Part shown: in pieces, positions 1-7,148 of the stretch
Numbering within the stretch: position 1 is the first letter of the stretch
How the letters are laid out: the number at the start of each line of letters is the position of its first letter
Assembly (NCBI GenBank): GCA_018830765.1
Contig: JAHJRJ010000175.1
Span: 1-25,629 of the forward strand
Length of the DNA stretch: 25,629 nt
Reading direction: 5' to 3'
Source of the DNA: Bacteroidota bacterium
Lineage (GTDB): Bacteria; Bacteroidota; Ignavibacteria; UBA10030; BY39
The notes under the pieces: generated by a model
Told to the model about the DNA's origin: nothing
The model's input: only the letters and a program-made list of their open reading frames with translations
Database searches by the model: none
Translations under genes and position numbers: made by a program

Positions 1-1604
1 CCTCTGCGATAATCAACTACGAGCGAGAGCCAGAAACGTAGCTTGGCAATTTCAACCGCAAATTGGTCGATATCCACTCCGTATAAATTGTTTTGGATGA
101 TATTGAGTTTTAACTCGAATATGCTTCGCGGATTTGCAAGCTTGTTCTCGAAGATATAACGGAGCTGTCCTTCGTTCAATTTGCTTGCAAGGGCTTTGTA
201 TATTTGCACTAACTCTTGCATCATACGAACAGGATAGGCGCCCGAACCGACAGCAGGATCAAGGATTTTGATATTGTGCAATAGGCGGTAGATGGTGAAA
301 GCTTGCTCTTCAGAGAGATTTTTTGCGTTCCATCCATCAACCAAGTCTGCGATAGATGAATGCAGAACTTGTGTATGTTCTTCTAAGAATGTTTTCAGCG
401 ACTCACGGCACATCAAGCCGACTTCTGTGGGGTGAGTATAGAATGCACCTTGTCCGTGTCGCTCGGCGATGAGTTCCTCGTAAGCGTAACCGAGTAAATC
501 GGGGTTGAGAGCTACTTCGATATCTATGGGAGTATTTTCTTGTATCGTGAAATTATATCTATCGAGAAGTTTATCGAAAATCATATCGAAAGCTTCATTA
601 TCGACCTTGACTTTCTCGTCATCCCACTCGTGCGACCTTTCGAAAAGTCCGCCATTCAAATAAGGCACTCTGCCAATTATCTGACTGATAGCATCCGTCT
701 CTTCAACTGTTCCTACAGAACCTTTCATCCAAGGGCGATTGAGTCCGTGAAAGAATAAGTATTTAAAAAAATATTGCCATTGATTCTGCTGACCTAATTT
801 TTCTCTTTGACGTTTGAGATATGACCGACGAAGCTCTAATGAATCGGAATCTTCTACAAACAGCCATCCTTTTTTCTCTAAGAATTTAAGGAATAGCAAT
901 CGATTCAAAAGCAGTTGAGCAAAAGTAAGTTTATATTCTTCAGAAAGATTGGTTATGTATGATTGTATATCCCTGAAAGTATTGCGAAGTTCCTGGAAGA
1001 ATTTATCCGTTACACTCTTTACATCGAAAGCTTCTGACCACTGCTCGAGCCATAGTTTAGGTTGACAACTCAACTCGTTGAGCGGAATACTGAACATATC
1101 CGCCTCTGGTATTTGCAGTGCCTTCAGATTGAATTCGCATAGAGTGCGTATGTAACTCGATTGATATTCCCAACCAAACGTGCTGAGTTTTGCTTTCTCA
1201 GGTTTTCCATCTTCAAAATGCGCAAACGTATAATTCTTCCAATCGAGTGTGCAAATGAAAAGCAGGTTATGCGGGTTCCATGTTGGATAATCTTTATGCT
1301 TGCGTTTCATCGGAGCGAGTGCACGGATCAGTTTCCTCAAATGTGTCACGTACACTTGCGGTTTTGCAAGATGGATAAAGAATATGCCCCAAGGTTGGTC
1401 GTTTGTAAACGGACGGAGCTGAGAAATTCTTGAGCCGCGCAGGTCATCGCTCTTCAATCCCATTTCTTCCGGTTGCCAGCCAAATGTTAGGTCATCGAAC
1501 GAAATATCATCCTGGATATTCCAGCCGAGATGATCTCTGAGAAATTGGAAGAATGAATTTTGGTTGTGTATGTTCTGAACTGCTTCTGATGGTATGTGCT
1601 TCAA
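1..1604 (-). CDS. Eco57I-type adenine-specific DNA methyltransferase (partial, C-terminus off the left edge)
   Basis: Open frame of 534 codons reaching the window edge without a stop. The class I methyltransferase SAM motif DPAVGSGAY lies at residues 449-457. It is followed by GVDID (509-513) and AVEIAKLRFWLSL, the usual arrangement in Eco57I/PglX-like N6-adenine methylases; the catalytic NPPY would lie beyond the edge. The long N-terminal part (FFQFLRDHLGWN, LLFLKFLEKKGWL, NPDLLGYAYEELI) is also typical of these large enzymes. The start is TTG at 1604: AGGAG (complement of 1611-1615) sits 6 nt upstream, and TTGA overlaps the stop of the preceding ORF6N gene, so the two are translationally coupled. 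It is the last visible gene of the operon starting at 6348. Inferred role: host DNA modification, possibly with linked restriction. Whether a nuclease domain follows cannot be seen. Confidence 0.87.
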   Translation of the reverse strand, partial: MKHIPSEAVQNIHNQNSFFQFLRDHLGWNIQDDISFDDLTFGWQPEEMGLKSDDLRGSRISQLRPFTNDQPWGIFFIHLAKPQVYVTHLRKLIRALAPMKRKHKDYPTWNPHNLLFICTLDWKNYTFAHFEDGKPEKAKLSTFGWEYQSSYIRTLCEFNLKALQIPEADMFSIPLNELSCQPKLWLEQWSEAFDVKSVTDKFFQELRNTFRDIQSYITNLSEEYKLTFAQLLLNRLLFLKFLEKKGWLFVEDSDSLELRRSYLKRQREKLGQQNQWQYFFKYLFFHGLNRPWMKGSVGTVEETDAISQIIGRVPYLNGGLFERSHEWDDEKVKVDNEAFDMIFDKLLDRYNFTIQENTPIDIEVALNPDLLGYAYEELIAERHGQGAFYTHPTEVGLMCRESLKTFLEEHTQVLHSSIADLVDGWNAKNLSEEQAFTIYRLLHNIKILDPAVGSGAYPVRMMQELVQIYKALASKLNEGQLRYIFENKLANPRSIFELKLNIIQNNLYGVDIDQFAVEIAKLRFWLSLVVDYRR

Positions 1605-2149
1605 CGTTTTCTCCTTACGGAATATTTTTGCTTCGGTTCTTCAACACGGAAGCCTATTTGACGTTTTGGTTTTTCGGGTGGTGCCATCAATTGTCGGATT
1701 GCCTCGAATACTACTGCGAACTGTTTATCGTATTTCTTTTCCAGTTCATCCAATCGTTTAGCAAGTTCCTTGTTGGTTGCTAACATCTCTCGAAGTTTCA
1801 CGAATGCTCGCATAATAGCGATATTTACTTGGATCGCCCGCTCACTATTCAATACTGTTGATAGCATTGCGACTCCATGTTCAGTGAAAACGTAAGGATT
1901 AAATCCTCCCAAATGCTTACGCGAAGGTATCGCAAATTGCGATAGCAGCCAATCGGTTTCTTCATCATTCAACTGAAACATAAAGTCTTTAGGAAACCGC
2001 ATTAGATTTCTTTTAACTTGTTCCCTTAATCGAATGGGTTTTACTTCGTACAACTCTGCCAAATCTTTATCCATCATAACTTTCTGACCTCTGATGATAA
2101 AGATTCTTCTCTCTACAATTTCGAATCGTATTAATGCTTTGTTATTCAT
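1601..2149 (-). CDS. ORF6N-domain protein, third tandem copy
   Basis: 182 aa. The ORF6N (KilA-N-like) domain covers about residues 8-100: FEIVERRIFIIRGQKVMMDKD, then LREQVKRNLMRFPKDFMFQL and YVFTEHGVAMLSTVLNS. After it come an AFVKLREML helix, a predicted coiled coil (KELAKRLDELEKKYDKQ) and a basic tail PPEKPKRQIGFRVEEPK...RRKR. The same architecture occurs in the two genes before it. The central stretch after FMFQL (WLLSQFAIPSRKHLGG) differs from both paralogues. It starts 1 nt after the preceding copy and its stop overlaps the methyltransferase start. ORF6N domains are known from phage antirepressors and bacterial relatives and are thought to bind DNA. The role in this operon is unknown: specificity factor, regulator or structural partner are all possible. 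Confidence 0.88.
   Translation of the reverse strand: MNNKALIRFEIVERRIFIIRGQKVMMDKDLAELYEVKPIRLREQVKRNLMRFPKDFMFQLNDEETDWLLSQFAIPSRKHLGGFNPYVFTEHGVAMLSTVLNSERAIQVNIAIMRAFVKLREMLATNKELAKRLDELEKKYDKQFAVVFEAIRQLMAPPEKPKRQIGFRVEEPKQKYSVRRKR
1611..1615 (-). promoter_or_regulatory. Shine-Dalgarno site fixing the TTG start of the methyltransferase
   Basis: AGGAG on the minus strand lies inside the end of the upstream ORF6N gene, 6 nt before TTG at 1604. No ATG is placed as well, which makes TTG the likely start despite being a rare codon. Confidence 0.65.
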
Positions 2150-2150
2150 C

Positions 2151-2732
2151 TTATTTTCTCCGACGTAAACGATATTTTACTTTCGGTTCTTCTACTTTGA
2201 ATCCAATTTGACGTTTTGGTTTTTCGGGCGGCTGCAATAACTGTCGAATTGTTTCAATGATGGATTTTATTTCCGTATCATGATACTCAAATTTTTTCTC
2301 AAGTTCTTTAAGCTTCTGTGCAAGGTCCTTATGCATAGCAAGAGCTTCACGCAATTTCACAAATGCACGCACCACATATACACTCATGAGTGCTGCACGC
2401 TTGCTCTTTAATACATTTGCTGCCATCAACGCACCATGCTCGGTAAAAACGTACGGTAGAAATCGGGGGTCACGATGTTTCTGTGAACCGGTAACAAATT
2501 GTGACCGGTTGGTAGAGGTACTTATAATAGCATCCAATTCTGCCCGTGTCAACTGAAACATAAAATCTTCGGGAAACCTATTAAGATTGCGCCTCACTGC
2601 TTGATTTAAAGCTTTTGTAGTTACACCATAAATCCTCGCAAGCTCGTTGTCAAGTATTACTTTCTGACCACGGATCAAAAAAATCTGATGCTCGATTGGT
2701 TCAACTGGTTCTATTAGATTGGTTTTGCTCAT
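2151..2732 (-). CDS. ORF6N-domain protein, second tandem copy
   Basis: 193 aa with the ORF6N signature near the N-terminus (EHQIFLIRGQKVILDNELARIYGV, NQAVRRNLNRFPEDFMFQLTRAE) and YVFTEHGALMAANVLKS. Then comes AFVKLREALAMHKDLAQKLKELEKKFEYHD, a likely coiled coil, and the shared basic tail PPEKPKRQIGFKVEEPK. The region between the two ORF6N blocks is the longest of the three copies (ISTSTNRSQFVTGSQKHRD) and is the main difference between them. ATGA overlaps the stop of the upstream copy by 4 nt, so translation is probably coupled. It clearly arose by tandem duplication followed by divergence. Function is inferred only as DNA binding. Confidence 0.88.
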   Translation of the reverse strand: MSKTNLIEPVEPIEHQIFLIRGQKVILDNELARIYGVTTKALNQAVRRNLNRFPEDFMFQLTRAELDAIISTSTNRSQFVTGSQKHRDPRFLPYVFTEHGALMAANVLKSKRAALMSVYVVRAFVKLREALAMHKDLAQKLKELEKKFEYHDTEIKSIIETIRQLLQPPEKPKRQIGFKVEEPKVKYRLRRRK

Positions 2733-3292
2733 GTCCTTTTCCGCCTTACTAAGTATCGTGCTTTCGGTTCTTCAACTCTAAAACCGATCTGGCGTTTTGG
2801 TTTCTCAGGTGGTGTCATAAGCTGGCGGATCGCCTCGATGATAGTCTGTATCTGGCGATCATGTGCGGAGAATTTTCGCTCTAACTCAGTTAGTTTCTCT
2901 GCAAGCTCCTTATGAGTCGCCAAAACCTGTCGCAGCCGAACGAAAGCTCGGACGACGAAGACGCTCATTTGTACCGCCCTTGGACTGTTCAACACGTTCG
3001 CTGCCATAATGGCGCCGTGCTCGGTGAAAGTGTAAGGAAGAGTCCGCCTTCCTCCGCGGCCCTTCTTTGATATCGCAATTTGCGATGTCAAAGCTGTGAA
3101 CTCTTCTCGCGTAAGCTGGAACATAAAGTCTTCGGGAAAACGCTCACGGTTACGCTTGACAGCCTCATTGAGACGGAACGTCGGGATGCCGAATATACGA
3201 GCGAGGTCCATGTCGATTATGACCCTCTGGTCGCGGATGAAAAATATCCGCTGTTCAATTCTCTCTGTTGGAATAATAGAGGAAGACTTCAT
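2729..3292 (-). CDS. ORF6N-domain protein, first tandem copy
   Basis: 187 aa. The ORF6N domain is at about residues 10-100 (EQRIFFIRDQRVIIDMDLARIFGI, NEAVKRNRERFPEDFMFQLTREE, YTFTEHGAIMAANVLNS), followed by a coiled-coil segment (ELAEKLTELERKFSAHD) and the common tail PPEKPKRQIGFRVEEPK. Its middle section (TSQIAISKKGRGGRRT) is distinct from both paralogues. ATGA overlaps the stop of the helicase by 4 nt. Its DNA looks richer in G+C than copies 2 and 3 and matches the helicase core upstream, which suggests that this copy and the helicase core share a recent history. Exact role unknown. Confidence 0.88.
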   Translation of the reverse strand: MKSSSIIPTERIEQRIFFIRDQRVIIDMDLARIFGIPTFRLNEAVKRNRERFPEDFMFQLTREEFTALTSQIAISKKGRGGRRTLPYTFTEHGAIMAANVLNSPRAVQMSVFVVRAFVRLRQVLATHKELAEKLTELERKFSAHDRQIQTIIEAIRQLMTPPEKPKRQIGFRVEEPKARYLVRRKRT

Positions 3293-6200
3293 ACCACCTC
3301 CATCCAGCAGACGAGCGTGGCTTTCTCGCCAGCAAGTGCCTGCATGTTGCGAAGTTCAATATGTACTTTTTTCTGTTCGATGAGCTTAAGACTATTTCGT
3401 AGCTCGCTTATCGGGTGCTGAACAATCCGTGGCGTATCCGCTGTACATTCTATCGCTGCGTAAATGGCTTCGATGTCCTCAAAGACATCGTCAGAGTCAA
3501 ACCTGTGGAAGTACCATTTACACTCACCGGGAATTGTCTTCGTAATCCCTTGGTCATCCCTTACCTCACGTGCCGGATATCGGTAAGCAGCAAACACACC
3601 CTTCCAAGTCGGTTCCCCGTTTTGCTTGCCGGAGAATACTCGTTTCGGAAAACGTGGCAGTTCATCCTTGAGCGCTGGATAATTCTTAAGAATGTCAACA
3701 AGCATCAGCCTCATCTTTTCCTCAAACGGCATCACACCGTCGTATTGAGCATTGAAGTCACGAAGTGCCTCGAAGTCATCTTCAGGAGAGAGCACCTTTT
3801 TCCCTTCAATGCCAAGTGTCTTGGAAATCCTCAATAGCTTTCCTGATACCCGGTGGTAGAGGTTCAGCAGTGAATCGAGCTCATCAGGAGGAAGAAAGTT
3901 CCAGTATCTCACATGGTGATTGTCACGTCCGAGATTCCTCTCAATGTCCGGATCAAGCCTGCGGTCAACACGTCCAATCCTTTGCATCAACCTCACCGGA
4001 TTCCAGTGAAGGTCATAGTTGATCAAGAGGTTTGCATCCTGCAGGTTGAGGCCTTCTGAGAGAATGTCTGTCGATATGAGAACGCGGATTGGTTGTGAGA
4101 GGTACTGCGGTAATTCCTCCACCGTGCAGTTGTAGTAAGGTGAGAAGCGTTTGATGATTGTCTCACGGTTTTTCTTGGACGTACTGTCGAGTTCTTCTAC
4201 CTCGCCTTCGATTTTTCCCTTGATTTGTCGGTAGAGATACCTTGCAGTGTCTCGGTACTGGGTGAAGATAATGACCTTCTTGGAGCGGAGTTCGTCATCT
4301 GAATCGAGCAACTCCACCAGCGCCTGCAGCTTTGCATCAGTCTCTTCCTTCAAACGGTCGTGGATGTACTTCAGGAAGATGGCCAACTCCGCCATATCAC
4401 GTTGGACGCTCTCAATAATCTTATCGAGGAAAAACTCATCACCGGAGAGCTTCTGCTTTGGCTCAGGTAGTATGTCATCCTCTTCAACATCTTCGACTTC
4501 TTCATAGTCCTGGAATCGTTCCTTCCAATGTGTCTCAATGATGTTCCAGAAGTCAGCATTGGTTGCCTTCCATGTCTCCCACTGTTCAGGTGAATGGTAG
4601 CGGAGGAATCGGGCCATGTTTCTGAGCATATCCTCGCACGACGCCTCGAACGCCTTGTAGGACGACTCCATACGCTTGAGCATTGTTGCCCTGATGAGGC
4701 CCAAGACTTGACACTCACGATTGCTCGTCTTCGGGTCGATAAGATTGGCATCTCTGCGGTTGTTCTCCGGGTTGTAGAGGGTGAGTTCGAGGAACGGGGT
4801 TTCTTTGGAGAAGGACTGCTTGATCTTCGGGAACAGTTCTCGGTACACGTTAGCCAGTTTGTAGCTTGCAACCTTTGGCACATCTCTTACTGGGAAGAGA
4901 ATCTGACCGTTGCCAATGCGCTGGAAGTATTGTTTTGCGTACTCGCGGCTCCGTTGGATCACAAGAGTTCGGAAAAGAACATCCTCTCGTAGTACCCTTT
5001 CCGCTTCGGCTATGTCAAACTCAGGGAAAAGCACTTCATCATCCTCAACACCGGCCTGGACTCCCATCTTCATCTCGACCGCTCGCTCCTTCTTCACGAA
5101 GTACGAGCGAGTGTCATTGATGCCCAGTTTCTGAAAGTATGCTCGCTGCTTGCGTGTGAAGTACTCCATAAGGTGAAGGATATCGAAGAGCGAGTTGTTT
5201 ACCGGCGTTGCTGTGATGAAGAAGATCTTCTTGCTCTTCCCTCCGAACTCGACCATGTCGTAGAGTTTCTGACTGCGTTGTGCGTTTGGTGTTCTGAAAT
5301 GGTGTCCTTCATCGACGATAATGACATCGGCCTCTTCCCTAATGTTCTCCAGGGTTTCTTGGATTTCAGGATTCTCACGCGGGAGATCAGTGTGATTAAC
5401 GATGAGAATCTGGGTGCCAAATCGGTTGCCTCGCTGATACTTGAAGAACTGTCTTAACCTTACCTCCCACACGCTCTCACGAGCTGACTTAGGAACGACG
5501 ATGGCAACACGCTTTCGCTCATGGAGGAAACGTTCTATCAACATCAACCCTATATATGTTTTTCCGAATCCAACGCCGTCGCAGATGAGTGCGCCTCCCC
5601 ATTGCTCCGCTATGTACAGCGCCTGCTTGTATCCTATCCGTTGCAGATCATCGAGAATTGGATATATCGTTGACTCCGTCTCTTCCCAGCTACTGGTCGG
5701 CATCTCTTTGCCGAGATAGTACTCGTAGAGTGCCTTGGCATAGACCTCAAATGGGGTGTAGAGCTTGAGATGCGGCTCAATTACCTTTAATAATTCTTCT
5801 CTCACTTCTTCAGATTCATACCACGCTTTATCGAACCATTCTTGCAGAGCTTTCAATTGTAACTGATCGGTTGTAAATAGATTTAACTCAAGATTTTTCG
5901 TAAGTCCTGGTTCGGTAAAATTACTTGAGCCGACTATTCCAAAGTTTACTGGACTTGGTGGCTTCGCTTGCATCAAATATGCTTTCGCATGGAATTTTGC
6001 TTGGCGATAAATCTTTGCTTCAATTTGTTTTTTGATTAACGCTTCCCTAACCGCTGCAAGACCTGTTAAGCTGTCATCTTTTTCCTTTTCTTTCTCAATA
6101 CTTTCTTCGCTTGCTTTGGTAAGTGCATTAATTAATTCGTTCCGTGTACGCTTTGTTGTTTCATCTCCCATTACAATCCGGATTTTTTCCAATTGATTCC

Positions 6201-6348
6201 AAAATGAATCCAAAGAAAGAAAAGAACCTATCTCAAAGTATCCGGTTGCAACATCCAAATGTTGGGATTCGGGTAATAATCTTTTAAGCACGTTCAAAAC
6301 TGTATTATCATTCCGATTATCAATAATGGTATTTAATGGTTTTTCCAT
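3289..6348 (-). CDS. PLD-like / SNF2-type DEAD-box helicase, probable restriction or defence nuclease-translocase
   Basis: 1019 aa, first gene of the operon. The N-terminal domain (about 1-195) is phospholipase-D-like: FHAKAYLM (H120, K122) followed by GIVGSSNFTEPGL (G140-N143), which is one HKD-type half-site; a single copy would need to dimerise to act. A superfamily 2 helicase follows: Walker A GVGFGKT (258-264), motif II DEGH (346-349), motif III ITATP (378-382), then VIIFTQYRDTARYL, STDILSEGLNLQ and QRIGRVDR in the C-terminal RecA lobe. Similar PLD-helicases accompany DNA methylases in several helicase-dependent restriction and anti-phage systems. The inference is ATP-driven DNA tracking coupled to cleavage. 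ATG at 6348 has a GAGG about 9 nt upstream. Base composition shifts near residue 195, at the PLD/helicase boundary. Confidence 0.88.
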   Translation of the reverse strand: MEKPLNTIIDNRNDNTVLNVLKRLLPESQHLDVATGYFEIGSFLSLDSFWNQLEKIRIVMGDETTKRTRNELINALTKASEESIEKEKEKDDSLTGLAAVREALIKKQIEAKIYRQAKFHAKAYLMQAKPPSPVNFGIVGSSNFTEPGLTKNLELNLFTTDQLQLKALQEWFDKAWYESEEVREELLKVIEPHLKLYTPFEVYAKALYEYYLGKEMPTSSWEETESTIYPILDDLQRIGYKQALYIAEQWGGALICDGVGFGKTYIGLMLIERFLHERKRVAIVVPKSARESVWEVRLRQFFKYQRGNRFGTQILIVNHTDLPRENPEIQETLENIREEADVIIVDEGHHFRTPNAQRSQKLYDMVEFGGKSKKIFFITATPVNNSLFDILHLMEYFTRKQRAYFQKLGINDTRSYFVKKERAVEMKMGVQAGVEDDEVLFPEFDIAEAERVLREDVLFRTLVIQRSREYAKQYFQRIGNGQILFPVRDVPKVASYKLANVYRELFPKIKQSFSKETPFLELTLYNPENNRRDANLIDPKTSNRECQVLGLIRATMLKRMESSYKAFEASCEDMLRNMARFLRYHSPEQWETWKATNADFWNIIETHWKERFQDYEEVEDVEEDDILPEPKQKLSGDEFFLDKIIESVQRDMAELAIFLKYIHDRLKEETDAKLQALVELLDSDDELRSKKVIIFTQYRDTARYLYRQIKGKIEGEVEELDSTSKKNRETIIKRFSPYYNCTVEELPQYLSQPIRVLISTDILSEGLNLQDANLLINYDLHWNPVRLMQRIGRVDRRLDPDIERNLGRDNHHVRYWNFLPPDELDSLLNLYHRVSGKLLRISKTLGIEGKKVLSPEDDFEALRDFNAQYDGVMPFEEKMRLMLVDILKNYPALKDELPRFPKRVFSGKQNGEPTWKGVFAAYRYPAREVRDDQGITKTIPGECKWYFHRFDSDDVFEDIEAIYAAIECTADTPRIVQHPISELRNSLKLIEQKKVHIELRNMQALAGEKATLVCWMEVV

Positions 6349-6446
6349 TTTTTATATCCTCGTTTACGAAGCAAAACTTACAAAAAATAAGGGAGAATGG
6401 CAATCTCTTGTACGAACAAGCTATCGAAACTACGTATAAGCAAATT

Positions 6447-6883
6447 TCATTTTTTCGGCACTACTATCGCCCCTTCTTTGAAATTACCCAACACTTCTGC
6501 TTTGTCTTGTAGAAATAATCTTCCCACCAACACTCCAGTTACAGCATCGAGTTCATCGCCGTTTATTTTTTTATTCAAACCTTTTAGTCCAAGCTTCTCC
6601 AAGCCGCGTCTGAGTTTTGAGAGACCTTTATAACCTTTTCTTTGCAAAACCTTTTTCAACTTTATCCTCCGGGCAGTCAGAAAGCGCATAGGACCCAGCG
6701 TAATCGGGAAGAACGGAATTCGGCATTTTAGCAATTCTCTATCGCATATTCTTAGATGCTCGCCGTTTTGATCTTCGATTGTTTTTCTACCCGGCGGAAG
6801 ATTTAACGGTGCATCAACTGCCTACGGCAGTCGTAGACTGCTATGAGGTTGGGCTTGTGTTTTTCGACGAAAGCGATTGTCAT
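6447..6883 (-). pseudogene. Decayed DUF429 (predicted RNase H-fold nuclease) gene, frameshifted by a palindrome
   Basis: Two frames on the minus strand read together as a DUF429 protein: MTIAFVEKHKPNLIAV (6883 to about 6837), then VDAPLNLPPGRKTIEDQNG, ICDRELLKCRIPFFPITLGPM and a C-terminal part ending in GDELDAVTGVLVG...EGAIVVPKK. They are separated by about 20 nt carrying a small palindrome (TGCCGTAGGCA). Removing those 20 nt restores the reading IAVDAPLNLP, which is a family hallmark. The N-terminal third is missing. A stretch that in relatives contains an EVYPGAAQD-like motif also seems absent between KGYK and GLSKLRRGLEKLG. The family match is from memory of its conserved phrases. The gene is almost certainly non-functional. 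Confidence 0.68.
6818..6836. repeat. Miniature palindrome inserted in the DUF429 pseudogene
   Basis: Overlapping inverted repeats: CTGCC-TAC-GGCAG (6818-6830) and CTACG-GCAGT-CGTAG (6822-6836). On the minus strand the 15-nt hairpin is flanked on both sides by GCAGT, like a target-site duplication, although the loop also complements those flanks. A related copy lies at 6905-6926. Confidence 0.7.
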
Positions 6884-6904
6884 CCCTCTTATTTGAATAT
6901 CCAA

Positions 6905-6926
6905 CCTACGATTGCCGTAGGCAATA
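6905..6926. repeat. Second copy of the CTACG..TGCCGTAGGCA miniature palindrome
   Basis: CCTACG-ATTGC-CGTAGG forms a 6-bp hairpin overlapping TGCC-GTA-GGCA. The core differs from the copy at 6818-6836 by one base in the same element orientation, so both belong to one small repeat family. It lies just upstream of the remaining DUF429 sequence. Confidence 0.65.
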
Positions 6927-6931
6927 ATGAA

Positions 6932-7016
6932 CCCGCCTGACCGTCGGGCAGGCACTGAATAATGAATGTTGAAAGTAGCTTAGAGCAGAGAGCCAAGAGT
7001 CCCGCTGGTAGCGGGA
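6932..7016. repeat. Two further small hairpins in the spacer
   Basis: One hairpin has arms GCCTG/CAGGC within 6934-6953. A second is TCCCGCT-GGT-AGCGGGA at 7000-7016. Both are GC-rich in an otherwise AT-rich spacer and look like intergenic repeat elements rather than terminators, since no T-run follows. Confidence 0.5.
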
Positions 7017-7140
7017 TAAACTTCGAGCGAAGAGCTAAGAACAAATGACAAATTACAAATTACCAATGACTAATAACGAACATCGAACATCCAACATCGA
7101 ATATCGAATTATAGACATCGAATATCGGACATCTTATCTT
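6960..7140. repeat. Degenerate tandem-like spacer repeats
   Basis: Low-complexity DNA built from drifting short units: 'gagcagagagccaagag' near 6983, then 'gacaaattacaaattacc', and from about 7078 repeated 'cgaacatcgaacatcc'/'catcgaatatcga' words. No coding signal, no RNA gene recognised. It separates the 3' end of the rlmB operon from the pseudogene. Confidence 0.65.
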
Positions 7141-7148
7141 CCCAAGTT

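Noticed and set aside
3080..5719. Several plus-strand open frames (for example 3080-3421, 4594-4992, 5173-5457) opposite the helicase
   Set aside because: They are antisense to a strongly supported 1019-aa helicase, have no family similarity and have serine/arginine-skewed composition typical of reverse-strand shadows.
1..6348. Calling the operon a complete DISARM or BREX system
   Set aside because: No DrmA, DrmB, PglZ or BrxC-like gene is visible, and the ORF6N genes are not part of those systems; the operon also continues off the left edge, so the question stays open.
6407..6420. Small inverted repeat CTTGT-ACGA-ACAAG upstream of the helicase as an operator
   Set aside because: Only 5 bp per arm and no second site; too weak to call a regulatory site.
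6818..7016. CRISPR-like array among the spacer palindromes
   Set aside because: The repeats are few, unevenly spaced and of different sequence, with no cas genes.
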